A stretch of 64,000 nt of DNA, taken from contig RCTD01000013.1 of NCBI GenBank assembly GCA_014898415.1, positions 1 to 64,000 of the forward strand. The letters run 5' to 3'. This document shows positions 20,671-31,909 of this stretch, one piece after another (the stretch's first letter is position 1; the number at the start of each line of letters is the position of its first letter). This stretch comes from Stromatinia cepivora (taxonomy: Eukaryota > Ascomycota > Leotiomycetes > Helotiales > Sclerotiniaceae). The position numbers and the translations under genes were made by a program. The notes beneath the pieces are model-generated. The model did not search any database, was not told the DNA's origin, and saw nothing but the letters and a program-made list of their open reading frames with translations.

Positions 20671-22151
20671 CTAGTCTGCTGTATTGAAGAACACTTTTCT
20701 TTCCTTTGGTTTCATGGGTGAATCGTTATCCATATGATTATAATTATCCTTTTCGCTCTCATAGAGTTTTATCCAATCAATTAGTTGATTGGGAGGACCA
20801 GGCAACGTTGGATTGGCCAGGTGAAAATTGTGCAAGAGGTGTGGTGATGTTTTAAGATCGGAAGCAGGATACCAGGTAAGATCGGTATTGCTATTAAGCT
20901 ACGAGATTCTGTAGAGTAGGGTTTTTCGTGCTTTCTTTATTGTTAGGACCTTCTCCATTTTCTATTCCGAATCACTAGTTATATTAATAGGCGGAGGTGG
21001 TTCGAGTATTTGATTAGGAAGAGGATCGTTATATGTTTTGCGTAATCGATCTGGAGGGAAAACAGGATGAATTTTCATCGTAGTCGGGAGTTCGAGTTTA
21101 AAAGAGCTCCCAGATCGACCAATGATCTTGAATCTTCCTTGAATTGGGAAGTTCAGTTTCTTGGATGGTTTTTGGGTAGGGTAATTCTTTACATTGAGTT
21201 ATATATAATCTCCGATATCGAAATCGACCTCACGCCGGTGAGTATTCGTGGATTTCGATATCTTGGTTTAGGCATGCAATAAACCTTCTTTCGTTTGTAC
21301 GAGAGCTAATCTATTGCGTTCTGCGTATATACGGGCATCACGCATATTCATATCGTCTGTTGGCTTACTAGCGTCTTCCTTCCATTCCCATGCACGTTTC
21401 GGTGTATGCCCGTATAGGGTTTCGTAGGGTGTGAGCCCTCCTAAGGAGTCGTAATAGGTAGGAATTCTGACCAATCGTCTTGATAGTAGCTAATAAACGG
21501 CCTTAACCATTGCTGAAGGTACTGATTATAGATCTCAATTTGACCATCGATTTGGGGATGGTGAGCAGTGGATAGTTTCAGATCGGTTCCTAGGATTTGG
21601 CTGAATTCCTTCCAGAACTATGATATGAATTGGGGGCCGCGATCCGATACTATAGTGTCAGGGGGATTATAATATTGATATATATGATAAAGATATAATT
21701 GTACTTGAGTTCAAATATCGATTGATTTGTGACAAGGTATGGAGATAATTTGCTTTGTTAATCGATCAATAATGATTAAAATGTTGTTATATCTGTATTT
21801 ATCTTTATTAAAGCTGCAGTAGTCCATAGTGATGTATTGCTATACTTGATTAGGAATTGGAAATGGATGCAATAAACCGGGGGTACGATTGTGTAGAATG
21901 GAACTGCGTTTGCAGATGTGACAATTGTGTATATATCTGGCTACAATATCGTGTATTCTGGATCAGTAGTATTGTTGAAATAATAAAAGGTAGGTTTTGC
22001 TTGTACTAGAATGAACAATGGAAATAGAATTATGAGTTTCATGAATCAGATAAGTTCGAAGGTTGTCGATATCGGGCATCACCAGGCGGTCATCATAAAG
22101 CAAGAGGTTATTTTGGAGTGATATATATTTGTGACTTTGGGTAGTTTGCAT
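20671..22151 (-). pseudogene. Gypsy integrase core and chromodomain, broken
   Basis: The zinc-binding H2C2 region (IHETHNS, then CHICKRSS near 21920) is followed by core text ITMDYCSFNKDKY and IIIDRLTKQIISIPC, then the end piece SLGGLTPYETLYGHTPKRAW at 21474. The C-terminal chromodomain runs about 20955-20671 with TDLTWYPASDLKTSPHLL and FHLANPTLPGPP, ending at TAG 20671. One TAG in the chromodomain stands where Trp is expected. Many further stops and frame changes interrupt the core. Confidence 0.8.
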
Positions 22152-22199
22152 TCTGAGTGCTAGTAAGCTATCTGTAGTTTTATTTGCTTCGATGATATG

Positions 22200-23570
22200 G
22201 TTAATTAGATCGAATCGAGGAGCGATTTCATTTAAATCGATGTTAGTAATCGCTGTTTCGTTTGGGTGATGCTTTCGTAAGGCTTTTCTTATGATTTCGG
22301 TATCAACTTGGTTGTCTTTAATAAGCTACTGGAAGTGATTCTTCTTCTTGGTATGGTTCTGGAGGTCCAACTCGTTGGTCCAATAGGTTAAGGCATCGAC
22401 GAAAGGGTTATCTTTTCCAGGGCGATATATAATGATGAAGTTATAATCGGCTAGAACTTCTGCCCAACGAGTTTATCGGGCGTTGAGAGTCTTGGTAGTT
22501 ATGAAATATTCGAGGGCCTTATGGTTGGTATAAATCTTGATTTTATATAGTGAGCCGGCGAGTTCCGTTTTTCAATGGTTGAGAGATCGAATGATTGATA
22601 GTATTTCCTTATTATGAACTTTGTAGTTCAGTTCAGCGGCAATCATGGTCTTGGAGAAATAAGCTACGGGAAACCAATCTTCGCTATGCTGTTGTGATAA
22701 CATATTAGCAACTACCCCATCGGATACATCTGTTTCGAGTATACAGGGGAGTCGGTGATTATAGTGTTGCAAGAGTAGAGCGGAGATAAGCTTTTTCTTC
22801 AAGATATTGAATGTGTTTTGGTATACTTCGTCGAATACGAACTTAATATTTGCTTTAATGAATTCGTTGAAAGGTTTCGCTATTATACTGTAATCCTTAA
22901 TGAATTGTCGATAAAAATTGCAAAAACCGAAGAATGATTGGATCTCTTTCACTGTTGTCGGAAAGGTCCAATTCTCAACTACCTCAATCTTTTCAGGGTC
23001 TACCTCTACTCCTTTAATAGAGATGATAAAGCCCAAGTATTTGGTATGTGTAACGTTGAATTCGCATTTCTTGAGATCCGTTTGTAGGCCAGCGGCTTTT
23101 AATCATTCGAGAATTAGTTTAACGTGAGTTTGGTGCTCTTCTTTGTTCTCGGAATAGATTAGAATATCGTCGAGGTATACTGTACAGAAGATGTCTAAGT
23201 AATCGAATAGAACATCATTCATATAACGCTGGTAGGTTGCAGGATCATTCGTTAATTCGAATGGTACGACCTTGCATTTGTATGATCCGTATTGGGTTCG
23301 AAAGGTAGTATACTCTTCCGAAGCAGGATCCATTCTTATACGATGGAAAGCTTGACGAATATCGAGTTTGGTAAAGACCTTAGCACCGGAAAGCCGAGAA
23401 AGCGTTTCGTCGATCAAAGGGAGGGGATACCGATCTTTACACATCAAGGAATTCAATAATCTGAAGTCTATACAGAACCTCAAACTACTATTGGGTTTCT
23501 TGACGAATAGGACGGGTGCAGTATAAGGGGCTTGATTGAATTCAATGAAATCTTTGCTGAGGTTATCCAT
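22200..23570 (-). pseudogene. Gypsy reverse transcriptase and RNase H, broken
   Basis: The RT frame at 23570-23103 has LRFCIDFRLLN, KDRYPLPLIDETL, TKLDIRQAFHRIRM and the catalytic YLDDILIYS. It continues after a break at 23036-22572 with IQSFFGFCNFYRQFIKDYS, the RNase H start ILETDVSDGVVANMLSQ and the YKVHNKEILSI helix. After another stop it reads LADYNFIIIYRPGKDNPFVDAL near 22450. The domain content and YLDD box are typical of Ty3. The catalytic residues visible are intact, but stops between segments make it inactive. Confidence 0.85.
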
Positions 23571-23636
23571 AATATATTCTTTAACAACTTCCAGTTATTC
23601 CAGGGATATCTTGTAAAGCGGGCTGTAGCGTAAAGC

Positions 23637-24764
23637 TTATTCTCCTTCGCCTTCCAATATGATTTTATGATCATAAGATCGGTTAGGAGGCAAGATGTTT
23701 GATTCATGCTTGGAAAAGGCTCGATGATACTGTCGATATTCAGATGGTATTTCAGGTTCTGAATCGATTTCGACCAGTGCTCGATCGAGTTTCTCTCGAA
23801 CTTTCGTATTCTTGAATTCGGTCAGGGCAATCAGTATTCTCTCTTCTGTATATCGTTCGTTCCGTCGGGAGTCTATTATATCATCGAGTTCTTTCAGAGT
23901 AATGATAAAGAGTTCAGTTTGTTCATCTTTTTTGCATTCTAATTGGAACTTATTGGATTTGAATGCATATAGATCGAGGACTTCGGGCGATATACAGGGG
24001 AGGCGTTTGTAGATCTGCAATGGTGGTATAATTGGTTGGGAAGGAGGTAGATTGAATTTGAAAGGAATCGGGACTTCTTCCTTTTCAATAAGAGTCTGTA
24101 TTATATTCATATTTGAAGGTTTTTGTTGTACATCATTAACTGTGATTGATCTGTTCAGTTGTGAATCTTTTCGATTCCAATATTCTTCGAGTTGGTTATT
24201 TCGTCGATCAATATCTTGTTGAGCTAATCGATTGATCTTCCGTTTGCGAAGGGATGATTGGGTAACGAGGAGATTATTCGAATAGGAGATGGTACGAGGT
24301 CTCTCTTTAAGCTATTCGAGATATCGATTGAAGCAATCGAGCTTCGCTCGAATCTCTGATAACCAAAGTCTACCTAAAATAATACTATAACTCCCTAATT
24401 CAATAATAAAGAAAAGGACAAAAGATTGTTCACGGTCATCGACCATTAAATTAAGGAATGTGAAATGGGTAATGGTATGGCCTTGCACACCATTATACCC
24501 TTTAATTTCAATTGAAACTTCAAGCGATATAATTCTTAGTTTAAATATAGGAAATAAACAAATAAGGAATATGGTATTAATAAAAGCGAATCCATTTGCT
24601 TCAGAGTCAATAAGTACTCTTGATCGATAAGTGTAATTATTTTTCGAAAGGTTGCAGGGAAGGGTAAGTGCTTCTTCTCTTATAAACTTGGTTAGATCAA
24701 GAAATCTTATATCCCGTATAGCGCTTAGGATGGAGACGGAGTCTAAGCGTTTGGTTTTAAACAC
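23637..24764 (-). pseudogene. Gypsy protease and linker to RT, broken
   Basis: At 24764-24312 the frame reads LSAIRDIRFLDLTKF, then RVLIDSEANGFAFINT, the retropepsin motif in which the usual D-S/T-G has become DSE, so the active-site Gly is lost. It continues to GSYSIILGRLWLSE. At 24110-23637 comes a linker with ISPEVLDLYAFKSNKF and PSEYRQYHRAFSKHES and NILPPNRSYDHKI, which in this family leads directly into RT. A stop separates the two frames. Confidence 0.75.
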
Positions 24765-24799
24765 TTTTCTTCTTTTAAGCGGGCATTCTGTATAGTTTC

Positions 24800-26716
24800 A
24801 GTTGGTCGACGTAAACTCTTTGTAGCAACTTTCCTAAATGCACCAACCTCGATATTCGTTATTATTGATTCTAGATGAAGAGCACCTATAGTCCTACATT
24901 CGGATGCAAAATTCCAGAGACAGTTTCCAGAAGTATAAGTTTCGGCTTCTTTATTTGGAATGTATATATCGATAAGAAGTAGATTCAAATTTTTAGCGTT
25001 TATATCAATATCAAAGTAGATATCAACAGTCTGAATACCATCTGGAACAAGGATTCCCTAGAAAATCATTAATCAAGAATCCTATTCAATCTTTATAGAT
25101 ATGATTACCTCAATCATAATCCTTTCGGCATAATCATAAAATTTAAATAATTTTACATTCTCAGCAGGTACTTTAACTCGCTCTACAAACTCTTTACAAT
25201 AATGTTTGACCATTCGAGCCAGAATCATACAAGCATATCGACCTCTGATTAATTGAGGATGGTTGATCCAGTAATGCAGACCATGAACTACTGCGTTTCT
25301 ATAAGTGTTTTTAGATTAGCTTCTTTCAATCCGAAATTCCTTTTACATTGAATTGATACTTATAATAACTATCCTATCAAATGAATTACTTTTTCATTAT
25401 TATTAATGATATTCTTTCCTCTAAGTATAACGCACAAGTTAGTTACCATATCAGGCACCTCGGAATTCCCTCCCGAGATTATGATAAAATCCAAAGGTCT
25501 AATTATTTGAACAAGATGCTCGCCGATGCATCGGCAAGTTTCATCAATTGATAGTTCCATAATATAAGTCATATCCTCCCTTATTATTGAGTCAGCAGCT
25601 AAAGATCACATTAAACAAAGATAACGATAAATTCACTTTATTAATACAAATGGATCTTTGCCATCTGGAATACGAAAAGGATATTCTTCATCCTCGAAAT
25701 TCGTTGTCCAATAAAGCTTCGATTGTGTATGGAAATGATCCATAAATGGTTTAAAGAAGGCCTGCTTCTTATCTGGAGTCATATTGATGCCGAGTTTGAT
25801 ACGCAAAAGATCAATGAATCGTTCATCAAACGAGGCCCCTCCAATTGCAAAACCTGTAGTATCGTCATTAGTATTAGATATATAGTTTTGATTCTTATAA
25901 TATACCTAAAGGGGCCCTCAATTCGTTGATCACAGGTGGTCCTCCATCATATTGGAAGCAGATCTTGGAGGTGGTTATATCCTATTTCTTATAGGTTAGT
26001 CAACCCACTTCTATTTGAACCAGATCACTCACAGTTGTACCAGCTCCAAGATCAAATATCCCAATTGCGACAATATAATTCTGTCTTTTCTTAAAGACAC
26101 TCTCTTTAGTATCACTGATAATATCCTCGATTATTGGCAGATTTGTATAAGCAACATAATCGCTTTCACCATGGATATATATATTGCCAAGACAACCTGC
26201 TCTTTGAATCAATACTCAAAAATTCTGCACTTCCTCAATCTTATAATACTAAGGCATTGAAAATACCCAGCCTTTCATAGACTGCTGCCCACCACATTCC
26301 TTGATTGTATACTCGATTGCGAACCTCAAAAAGTCTTCTGGGATTTGCTGTATAGATTTCAAATAGAGATCATCCATTGCATCAACCAGAGCAGTATAGG
26401 CATAACTATAGTTTTCGGGATCTGGTAGAAGGGCAATCTTTATTCCAAATACAAGCTTTTGACGACAACATGGTTTAATGTAACCAAATGCTACAGGTTT
26501 AGCTGGTTCATCGTTATTGGATTTGTATATAATGTTTGTTGGCGCTTGAGAAACAAGAGATAGCATACCGGCTTGCGCTCCAGGATAGTTTCCAATTTCT
26601 CTGCAATCTTCGCCACCTTCGATACTATAGGTCATGCGAAGACCTTCAGTGCCAAAATCGATATGGATATTCTTTACTAGGCCTTTGATTTGTTTTGGAC
26701 CAGAGTTCATAGTCAT
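24800..26716 (-). pseudogene. Hsp70-like (actin-like ATPase) protein, decayed
   Basis: From ATG 26716 the frame encodes NIHIDFGTEGLRMTYS (phosphate-1 loop, altered from the usual DFGTT), NYPG, PTNIIYKSN, PVAFGYIKPCCRQK, LLPDPENY and GWVFSMP. The same frame continues through TAG and TGA into IQRAGCLGN, IFDLGAGTTVSDLVQ (phosphate-2). A GT-AG intron precedes GFAIGGASFDERFIDLLRIKLG. Later come IIISGGNSEVPDM (adenosine region) and NAVVHGLHYW, and a further intron leads to GILVPDGIQTVDIYF. These are the landmarks of the fungal Hsp70-like proteins with divergent sequences. At least three stops share the frame, so it is a pseudogene. The last 30 codons before the Gypsy protease could belong to either neighbour. 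Confidence 0.65.
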
Positions 26717-26949
26717 TGTAAAAAAAAGTTTATGTATAAGGTTGATAGTGTATCGAAGAATGAAGAAGACATTAGAAGGGAGATATTATTTGATGTATAT
26801 ATTGAAATTGAATAGATCGAATCATATCCTGGGGCATCTGGAGATATACTGTTTAGCTCCCTGTATATTTTAGAAATTAAATATACAGTATTATGCAAGA
26901 ATATTCATTTATAGAAATTATCGATTGCTATTTGGATTTACATTTTCTC

Positions 26950-27840
26950 TTAAACGATTTCACCCACCCAATCTTCGCATATCTTATTACAACACTCCTG
27001 ATATATACCTTCACCTGCTATCAGAACAAAACATAACATACAAGGTAACTTTCTCTTCCTTTCCCTTTCACTCTCTTCACACCTTTCACATATACCCTTC
27101 GAACCAATCGTAACAAAACAAGATTCGCAACGATATTTTCTCACCCAATTTCCCTATCGTATTCGCTCCTTTTCTTTCTTTGCCTTCTTCAATTTTAATC
27201 CTTTGATCATCTCCATCATCCCTTTAAGTTGCTCTTTATCACACTCGCCATCATCTGTCTCTATTTCGTTCAATACCATCTTATCAGCATTTGTTCTGAT
27301 CTTCTTCCAACGCTCCAAATCACCCCCTGGTTTGATAGTTGTAAGCTTCCGCTTTCGACCCCATATAACCTTATTAAACTTCTGTTGAGACTCCTTTATA
27401 CATTCTTGTAATGGTTTTGGATATGAAAGCATCGGTGTCCCCTCTAGAGGAACTCGAAGGACCTCAAATTCCTCAACGATCACTTTCAACTCTTGCATAA
27501 CATCTTGGACTCCAATGATTTTGCCAATCCATATTTCAACCAATTTTATACATAATTCGAAAGGCTCTTGGGGTATTTTCGATTTAATATATAAGGCACC
27601 GTACGAATTAAGTTTCAAAACAAAGCTATATAAAGATCATTAGTATATGAAAACATTATTTCAGAAATAAAGGGTATGACTGATACAGTTTTTCCAGATG
27701 GTGATTCAAGTAGATTCCTCTCCGTTATCAGGTCTTTAATTGGAATACAACTCCAAATAGATTGAAACTCCTCGTCGGTCTCAAATCGATCGCAGGGTTT
27801 TATCCATTTACATATAAAAACAGGGCCTCTGAGTCCATCA
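26950..27840 (-). pseudogene. unrecognised gene with Cys-rich tail, one internal stop
   Basis: A minus frame from 27618 gives about 150 charged residues (PLEGTPMLSYPKPLQECIK, GGDLERWKKIRTNADKM, a Lys/Glu-rich helix). It meets TAG at 27154 and continues in the same frame with YRCESCFVTIGSKGICERC and LPCMLCFVLIAGEGIYQECC, giving paired C-x2-C motifs that could bind zinc. Upstream, 27840-27630, a frame offset by one reads GSFDGLRGPVFICKWI and may be the 5' part. The family is unknown. The stop fits CAG to TAG. Confidence 0.4.
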
Positions 27841-27999
27841 AAAGACCCAACAAGGTAGAAAGATATGAATATGAATATTCTAAAAATAGTTTGAAGAAGA
27901 TAAGGGAAATAGGCAGAGTGTAATATCTTATTTTAACTTCATATAAAGGTTAGTGAACCATTATTATATAAAATTTTCATCACCAAAACCTCCTTCGTT

Positions 28000-28551
28000 C
28001 AATAATACAACAACTAGAATGAACAATGGTATCAATACCAAGATGAGTGGATCTCTTGCAGAGATATATGAAACCATAAATTCGTATTTGGAAAGACCTG
28101 GAAGATTGTCTAATCATATTTGGTGGTAGCAAAGGGTTCTGGTAAGTTTAGTGAAGACTATTTGAAGATGGAAAACTAACTAAGGTTCAGATGTAAATCT
28201 TTGAGATAGAGTGCAACCAGGCTTCTCAAAGGGGCAAACTGTATGGAGGAAGCAGTGGGGATATTCCAATGACTTAGTATACTCAAGGGATTTGTCAATT
28301 TGGATGTCGATATCATTAATGATACAAAGGTCTGTAAAGTTTTCAACGAGATGATGAGATTGAAAGTTCCTAGACCAGATGAATTCCAGCTCAACAAGAT
28401 ATCAGCAAGGTTTCTTGAGAGGTTGAACCAGGTCCTGGATGAAGCCGGCTCTTCCATATCACTTTATACCGAGACCATAATTGAAGTAGGATTAGAAAAT
28501 CATGAATATAGAGGTGATAGCCGTATTGGTATTAGAAATAGAATTTAGCTC
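28000..28551 (+). pseudogene. degenerate protein with weak TFIIS N-domain resemblance
   Basis: The plus frame, broken by stops near 28130, 28195 and 28275, contains MSGSLAEIYETINSYLERPG, later FVNLDVDIINDTKVCKVFNE, then VPRPDEFQLNKISARFLERL. The spacing of the NDTKVCK motif, a helix and the second A-FLERL helix recalls the four-helix TFIIS N-terminal/LW domain, but the match is weak and made by eye. The frame ends at 28548. It sits among other decayed genes. Confidence 0.25.
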
Positions 28552-28764
28552 CGTCATTATGTACTTTGCAAGGTCAAAATGTCCATAAACCTACTCCCTC
28601 ATAGAAATACTTCATCTCGGTAATGGATGTTGAATTTCCAGCACATGTAAACCACTCCCCAACCCCCTCCCAAAGAAAACCCTCTCCCACAACTTTTCCG
28701 TCCCATCCATCTACCTAGGCATCATATCCTGCAATACAGGTAAGTGATTCGTCAACTATACTAC

Positions 28765-29082
28765 TTAATAGTAAAATACATACCTGGGTAGGAAATGACT
28801 ATTGTGGTCGGTTGCAAGGTTATTTCGCACTATCATTCTGCGATTTATCATATTAGAACTCCATTTTACCCCTAAGAGATGAAATATACATACTAAGTCC
28901 TTGGTACAAGACGTGCATTCACATCCGCTGCTGTTGAAAAGCTCTGTAAACTTCTGAACCCCCTCTTCCGAATCCCAGTTGCCACCCTGCTGAAGTATCC
29001 ATTCTGACCATGCAGTGGACATCATTGTGATCATAAATGCTTGCACGCAGCGGGAACGTAGCTGACGAATAGGAGAAGGCAT
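28765..29082 (-). CDS. small hypothetical protein
   Basis: The frame starts MPSPIRQLRSRCVQAFMI and reads 105 codons, with CECTSC near residue 55. A GT soon after that motif could start an intron, so the real C-terminus may differ. No family is recognised and there is no conserved neighbour. It may be a lineage-specific gene or a fragment. From 29090 to 29700 I see only a 17-bp duplication (GACGGCAAATAGCTAGT at about 29158 and 29175) and no gene. Confidence 0.3.
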   Translation of the reverse strand: MPSPIRQLRSRCVQAFMITMMSTAWSEWILQQGGNWDSEEGVQKFTELFNSSGCECTSCTKDLVCIFHLLGVKWSSNMINRRMIVRNNLATDHNSHFLPRYVFYY

Positions 29083-29709
29083 TTTAAAGCTTGATTGAGA
29101 TTAAAATTGAATAAGTGTTAAAGTCGATTGAAGTTAAAGAACGAAAATCAAACGAGACGGCAAATAGCTAGTGACGGCAAATAGCTAGTATTTATACATA
29201 ATGAATGAACTCTTCCACAATAGCATCCAAAGTATTGGATACACAACGAAATGACTGGAATCTGCACGATGCTAAAGTCTCAACGTATCGATTGAAGCTA
29301 ATAAAACCTATGCTATACATCCTTAAGCTTCTGTCGTCCAGAACTTATTTTTGGCATTAATGCCCTGTTCAGCGACCAATTAAACCAGCAAACCTCTCTC
29401 GGTTATCCTTCCAGAGATACTTAAACAGGGAAAAGTAACGTTGTCGACATATAGCGATGTAAATGGATGAGAGCCCTCAAACATCTACACCTCATATCCC
29501 GATCGTATTAAGTCTAGCACTCGAGTTATCAGGGGACGTGAAATAGGTAGCATGTTGATCATGTCTCTGAATATTGCAGTGGCATTTATGATCCTAGTAG
29601 GCAGATATCGACAGTGTAACAATCTTAGAATAAGTAATCTAGACTGTGATTTAAAAAGATGTAGGGACAGTATCAAGATCAAAAAGAAAAACGTATTATA
29701 ACATGATCC

Positions 29710-30841
29710 TCATCTCCTATCAACACAACCGAAACAAAAGCATCGAAGCCACTGAACACCATTAATCCAACTAGCTCTCCATTCTACCCATGTTTCCACT
29801 TCATCGTCTGTATCCCAACCACTCGTTTCATTCGATACACTCGAGTTTTCCTTATTGGTTGACTTCTCTCGCATCGTACTCGAAGTACAATCACCTTATA
29901 CCAGAATTTCCATCATTTCATCTTCTGGCTTTCCATTGTTCAATCCCTACAAAGCGATATGACTCTCTACTGCATCTCCCTTATCTTGCACAACACCAAA
30001 CAACCAACCACTCTACGATGCACTTCTTTTTACAACAGCAAGCTCTTGCGACTTTTCTTTTACATCATCCCTACCGCCTATCTAGGACCGTACTTGTGGT
30101 TCTATATCAAGCCCACCTCTTAAAGTTTCCCAATGCGTACGATTTTCAATAATCACAAAACCATTGATCCACGGGCCCTCGAAACGTTGCTTGGAAACTT
30201 CAAAAGTTGTTATATCGGAGTGAGAAGAGTTGTGGTTATCGATGAAAAGATTATCAGTAGCAAACTGGTTATTTTTCGAGATATCAGCAAAAAAGAGTGG
30301 ATAACGTTACGAAGATCTGGATGTGGTTCCATCAAGGAAGTTTGCAAGAATCGGGGTTCCGGTTCGTCAACAAGTTGTGTAATTCTCTCCTTCCACCCAG
30401 AAGTTCCTCCGAACGAGTAATCCGTATTGGAAATCCAAAGGAACTCGCACCGAATCCGATGCTCTTTGATCATTTTATAGAAGACTTCGCAATTTTCAAA
30501 ACTTGTATCTGAGCCACAATGAAACATGAGAACAACATTTGATGGGAAGCGGTTGTTTTCAGCAATGATTTTGCTTAATTCTCCTGAGGTCGAGCATTCT
30601 TGGAGTACAAGCTCGAGCTCCAGCGGCCTCCCCATCTCCGGTATGACGGGATATTTCATAGGGGTGGAGTGGTTGTCTTCTAAGAGATGAAGCTAGACCA
30701 AATTATACAGTCAGATTCAGCCTATCGAGAATTAGGGGAGAAACCAAGTATGTACAAACTTACAATGGGAAGATCGCCGATCATTCGGCTAACCATTAGA
30801 GTCTTTCCGACGTCTTGATCTCCAAGAACGAGCAAGTACAT
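29710..30841 (-). pseudogene. atypical Ras-like small GTPase, decayed
   Basis: Exon 1 (30841-30764) encodes 26 residues with the P-loop LGDQDVGKT. A 71-bp GT-AG intron is followed by exon 2 from 30692, continuing in phase: LHLLEDNHSTP, NVVLMFHCGSDTSFENCEVF (the SFEN helix of Ras proteins), and LWISNTDYS where NKxD is expected. After a T6 run near 30290 the coding frame shifts by one base and then stays open through four in-frame stops (30082, 30013, 29947, 29896). It ends WLRCFCFGCVDRR at 29710, a Cys-rich end that could have been lipidated. The DxxG switch II motif is not evident. Loss of function looks complete; the original role is unknown. Confidence 0.6.
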
Positions 30842-31387
30842 GATATATCAGTCCTGCTTGATGTCTCTACTTGGCCTTGCCAGGGGTGCGGGTAAATTAT
30901 GACTTGCTTGCAGACTGGATCATATCTTGAGATGAGGGGTAGTAGGAAGGGTGGCAGGGGACGATGAGGGTGAAGGGAATAATCCAGATGTACTTTTTTC
31001 TTTTTGAACTTGCATTCGCCCGTAATCTTGCGTACGCCCACTAAAGCGCATGCTGAAACCAGGACCACCTACAACTACTTTTATTCATTGGTTACGGTGA
31101 CCTCTATATCTGATCCTATCATTTTTGCTAGACCAATCAGAGTTATCAATAAGGGTTGTCCGGCCTTCCTTTAATAGGAATATTCCACAGTCTACAACCA
31201 AAAAGTTATTAGTGTCAAATAGCCGCATATCTAGGCATCAATTACGAAAACCTAATGTCTACCGAGCTATACCATATTTAAGCTAGTCTCAAGTCGCCTG
31301 TTTTTTGGGTCCGGTGATGAAGAGGCAGTGAAAACTTTCTTTCCATGCCACGTCAAATATAGTCTTCCCATCGCATTGCTCTCCATC

Positions 31388-31465
31388 TCTATCGCCATCT
31401 CGATATCCCCTTTGTTTCTATCGCCGTCTCGATAACCCTTTATTTCTATCGTCATCTCGATATTA
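31388..31465. repeat. 28-29-bp tandem repeat, three copies
   Basis: TCTATCGCCATCTCGATA recurs at 31388, 31417 and 31445 with small changes. No gene is supported between 30850 and 31900. Confidence 0.75.
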
Positions 31466-31548
31466 TCTCTACCGCATAACATCTATTACAACTATACGAG
31501 TACAGCAACCCTGGCAGTAGTTACGTTCTTCAGCGCCTGTAGGTGCAT

Positions 31549-31745
31549 CTTGATTCTCCTCTTCTGGGCTGGCTAGGTATCACCTCTTGTGGGCTGGTCA
31601 AATGTCACCTGTAGTAGGCGGATCCTGATTCTCCTCTTCTGGGCTGGCTAGGTATCACCTCTTGTGGGCTGGTCAAATGTCACCTGTAGTAGGCGGATCC
31701 TGATTCTCCTCTTCTGGGCTGGCTAGGTATCACCTCTTATAGGCT
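31549..31745. repeat. 75-bp tandem repeat, about 2.6 copies
   Basis: TGATTCTCCTCTTCTGGGCT begins units at 31551, 31626 and 31701, exactly 75 bases apart. The first two units are almost identical and the third is truncated at CACCTCTTATAGGCTGTT. The unit length keeps frame, but stops occur in all frames, so it is non-coding. Confidence 0.9.
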
Positions 31746-31909
31746 GTTAACAGCAGTAAAAAAGCTAAGTATCTTCTTCTTATATCGAGTTTGGTTTCTA
31801 AGGCTTTTCATTCTGCTCCTATTGGTATTATCTCATTACTCATGAGAATATTACTAACAATTGTCTTTCCAAGTATCCTATCTTGAATACTGTACAAAAA
31901 CCGGCCGTT

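Larger units (their letters stand above)
19733..24770 (-). mobile_element. Ty3/Gypsy chromovirus, 5'-truncated and mutated
   Basis: Minus-strand order from right to left is protease, reverse transcriptase, RNase H, integrase and chromodomain, then polypurine tract and one LTR. No gag, primer-binding site or second LTR is found to the right: recognisable pol begins near 24770, where Hsp70-like coding sequence ends. All domains are split by stops and frame changes. The chromodomain at the integrase end places it among fungal chromoviruses. Confidence 0.85.

Noticed and set aside
24743..24988. Gag protein of the Gypsy element
   Set aside because: Most of this frame continues the Hsp70-like gene after an intron (LVPDGIQTVDIYF); only its last 30 codons might be retroelement, with no gag landmarks.
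30133..30420. Plus-strand gene opposite the GTPase-like frame
   Set aside because: It is the shadow of the minus-strand exon that carries P-loop, SFEN helix and in-phase splice sites.
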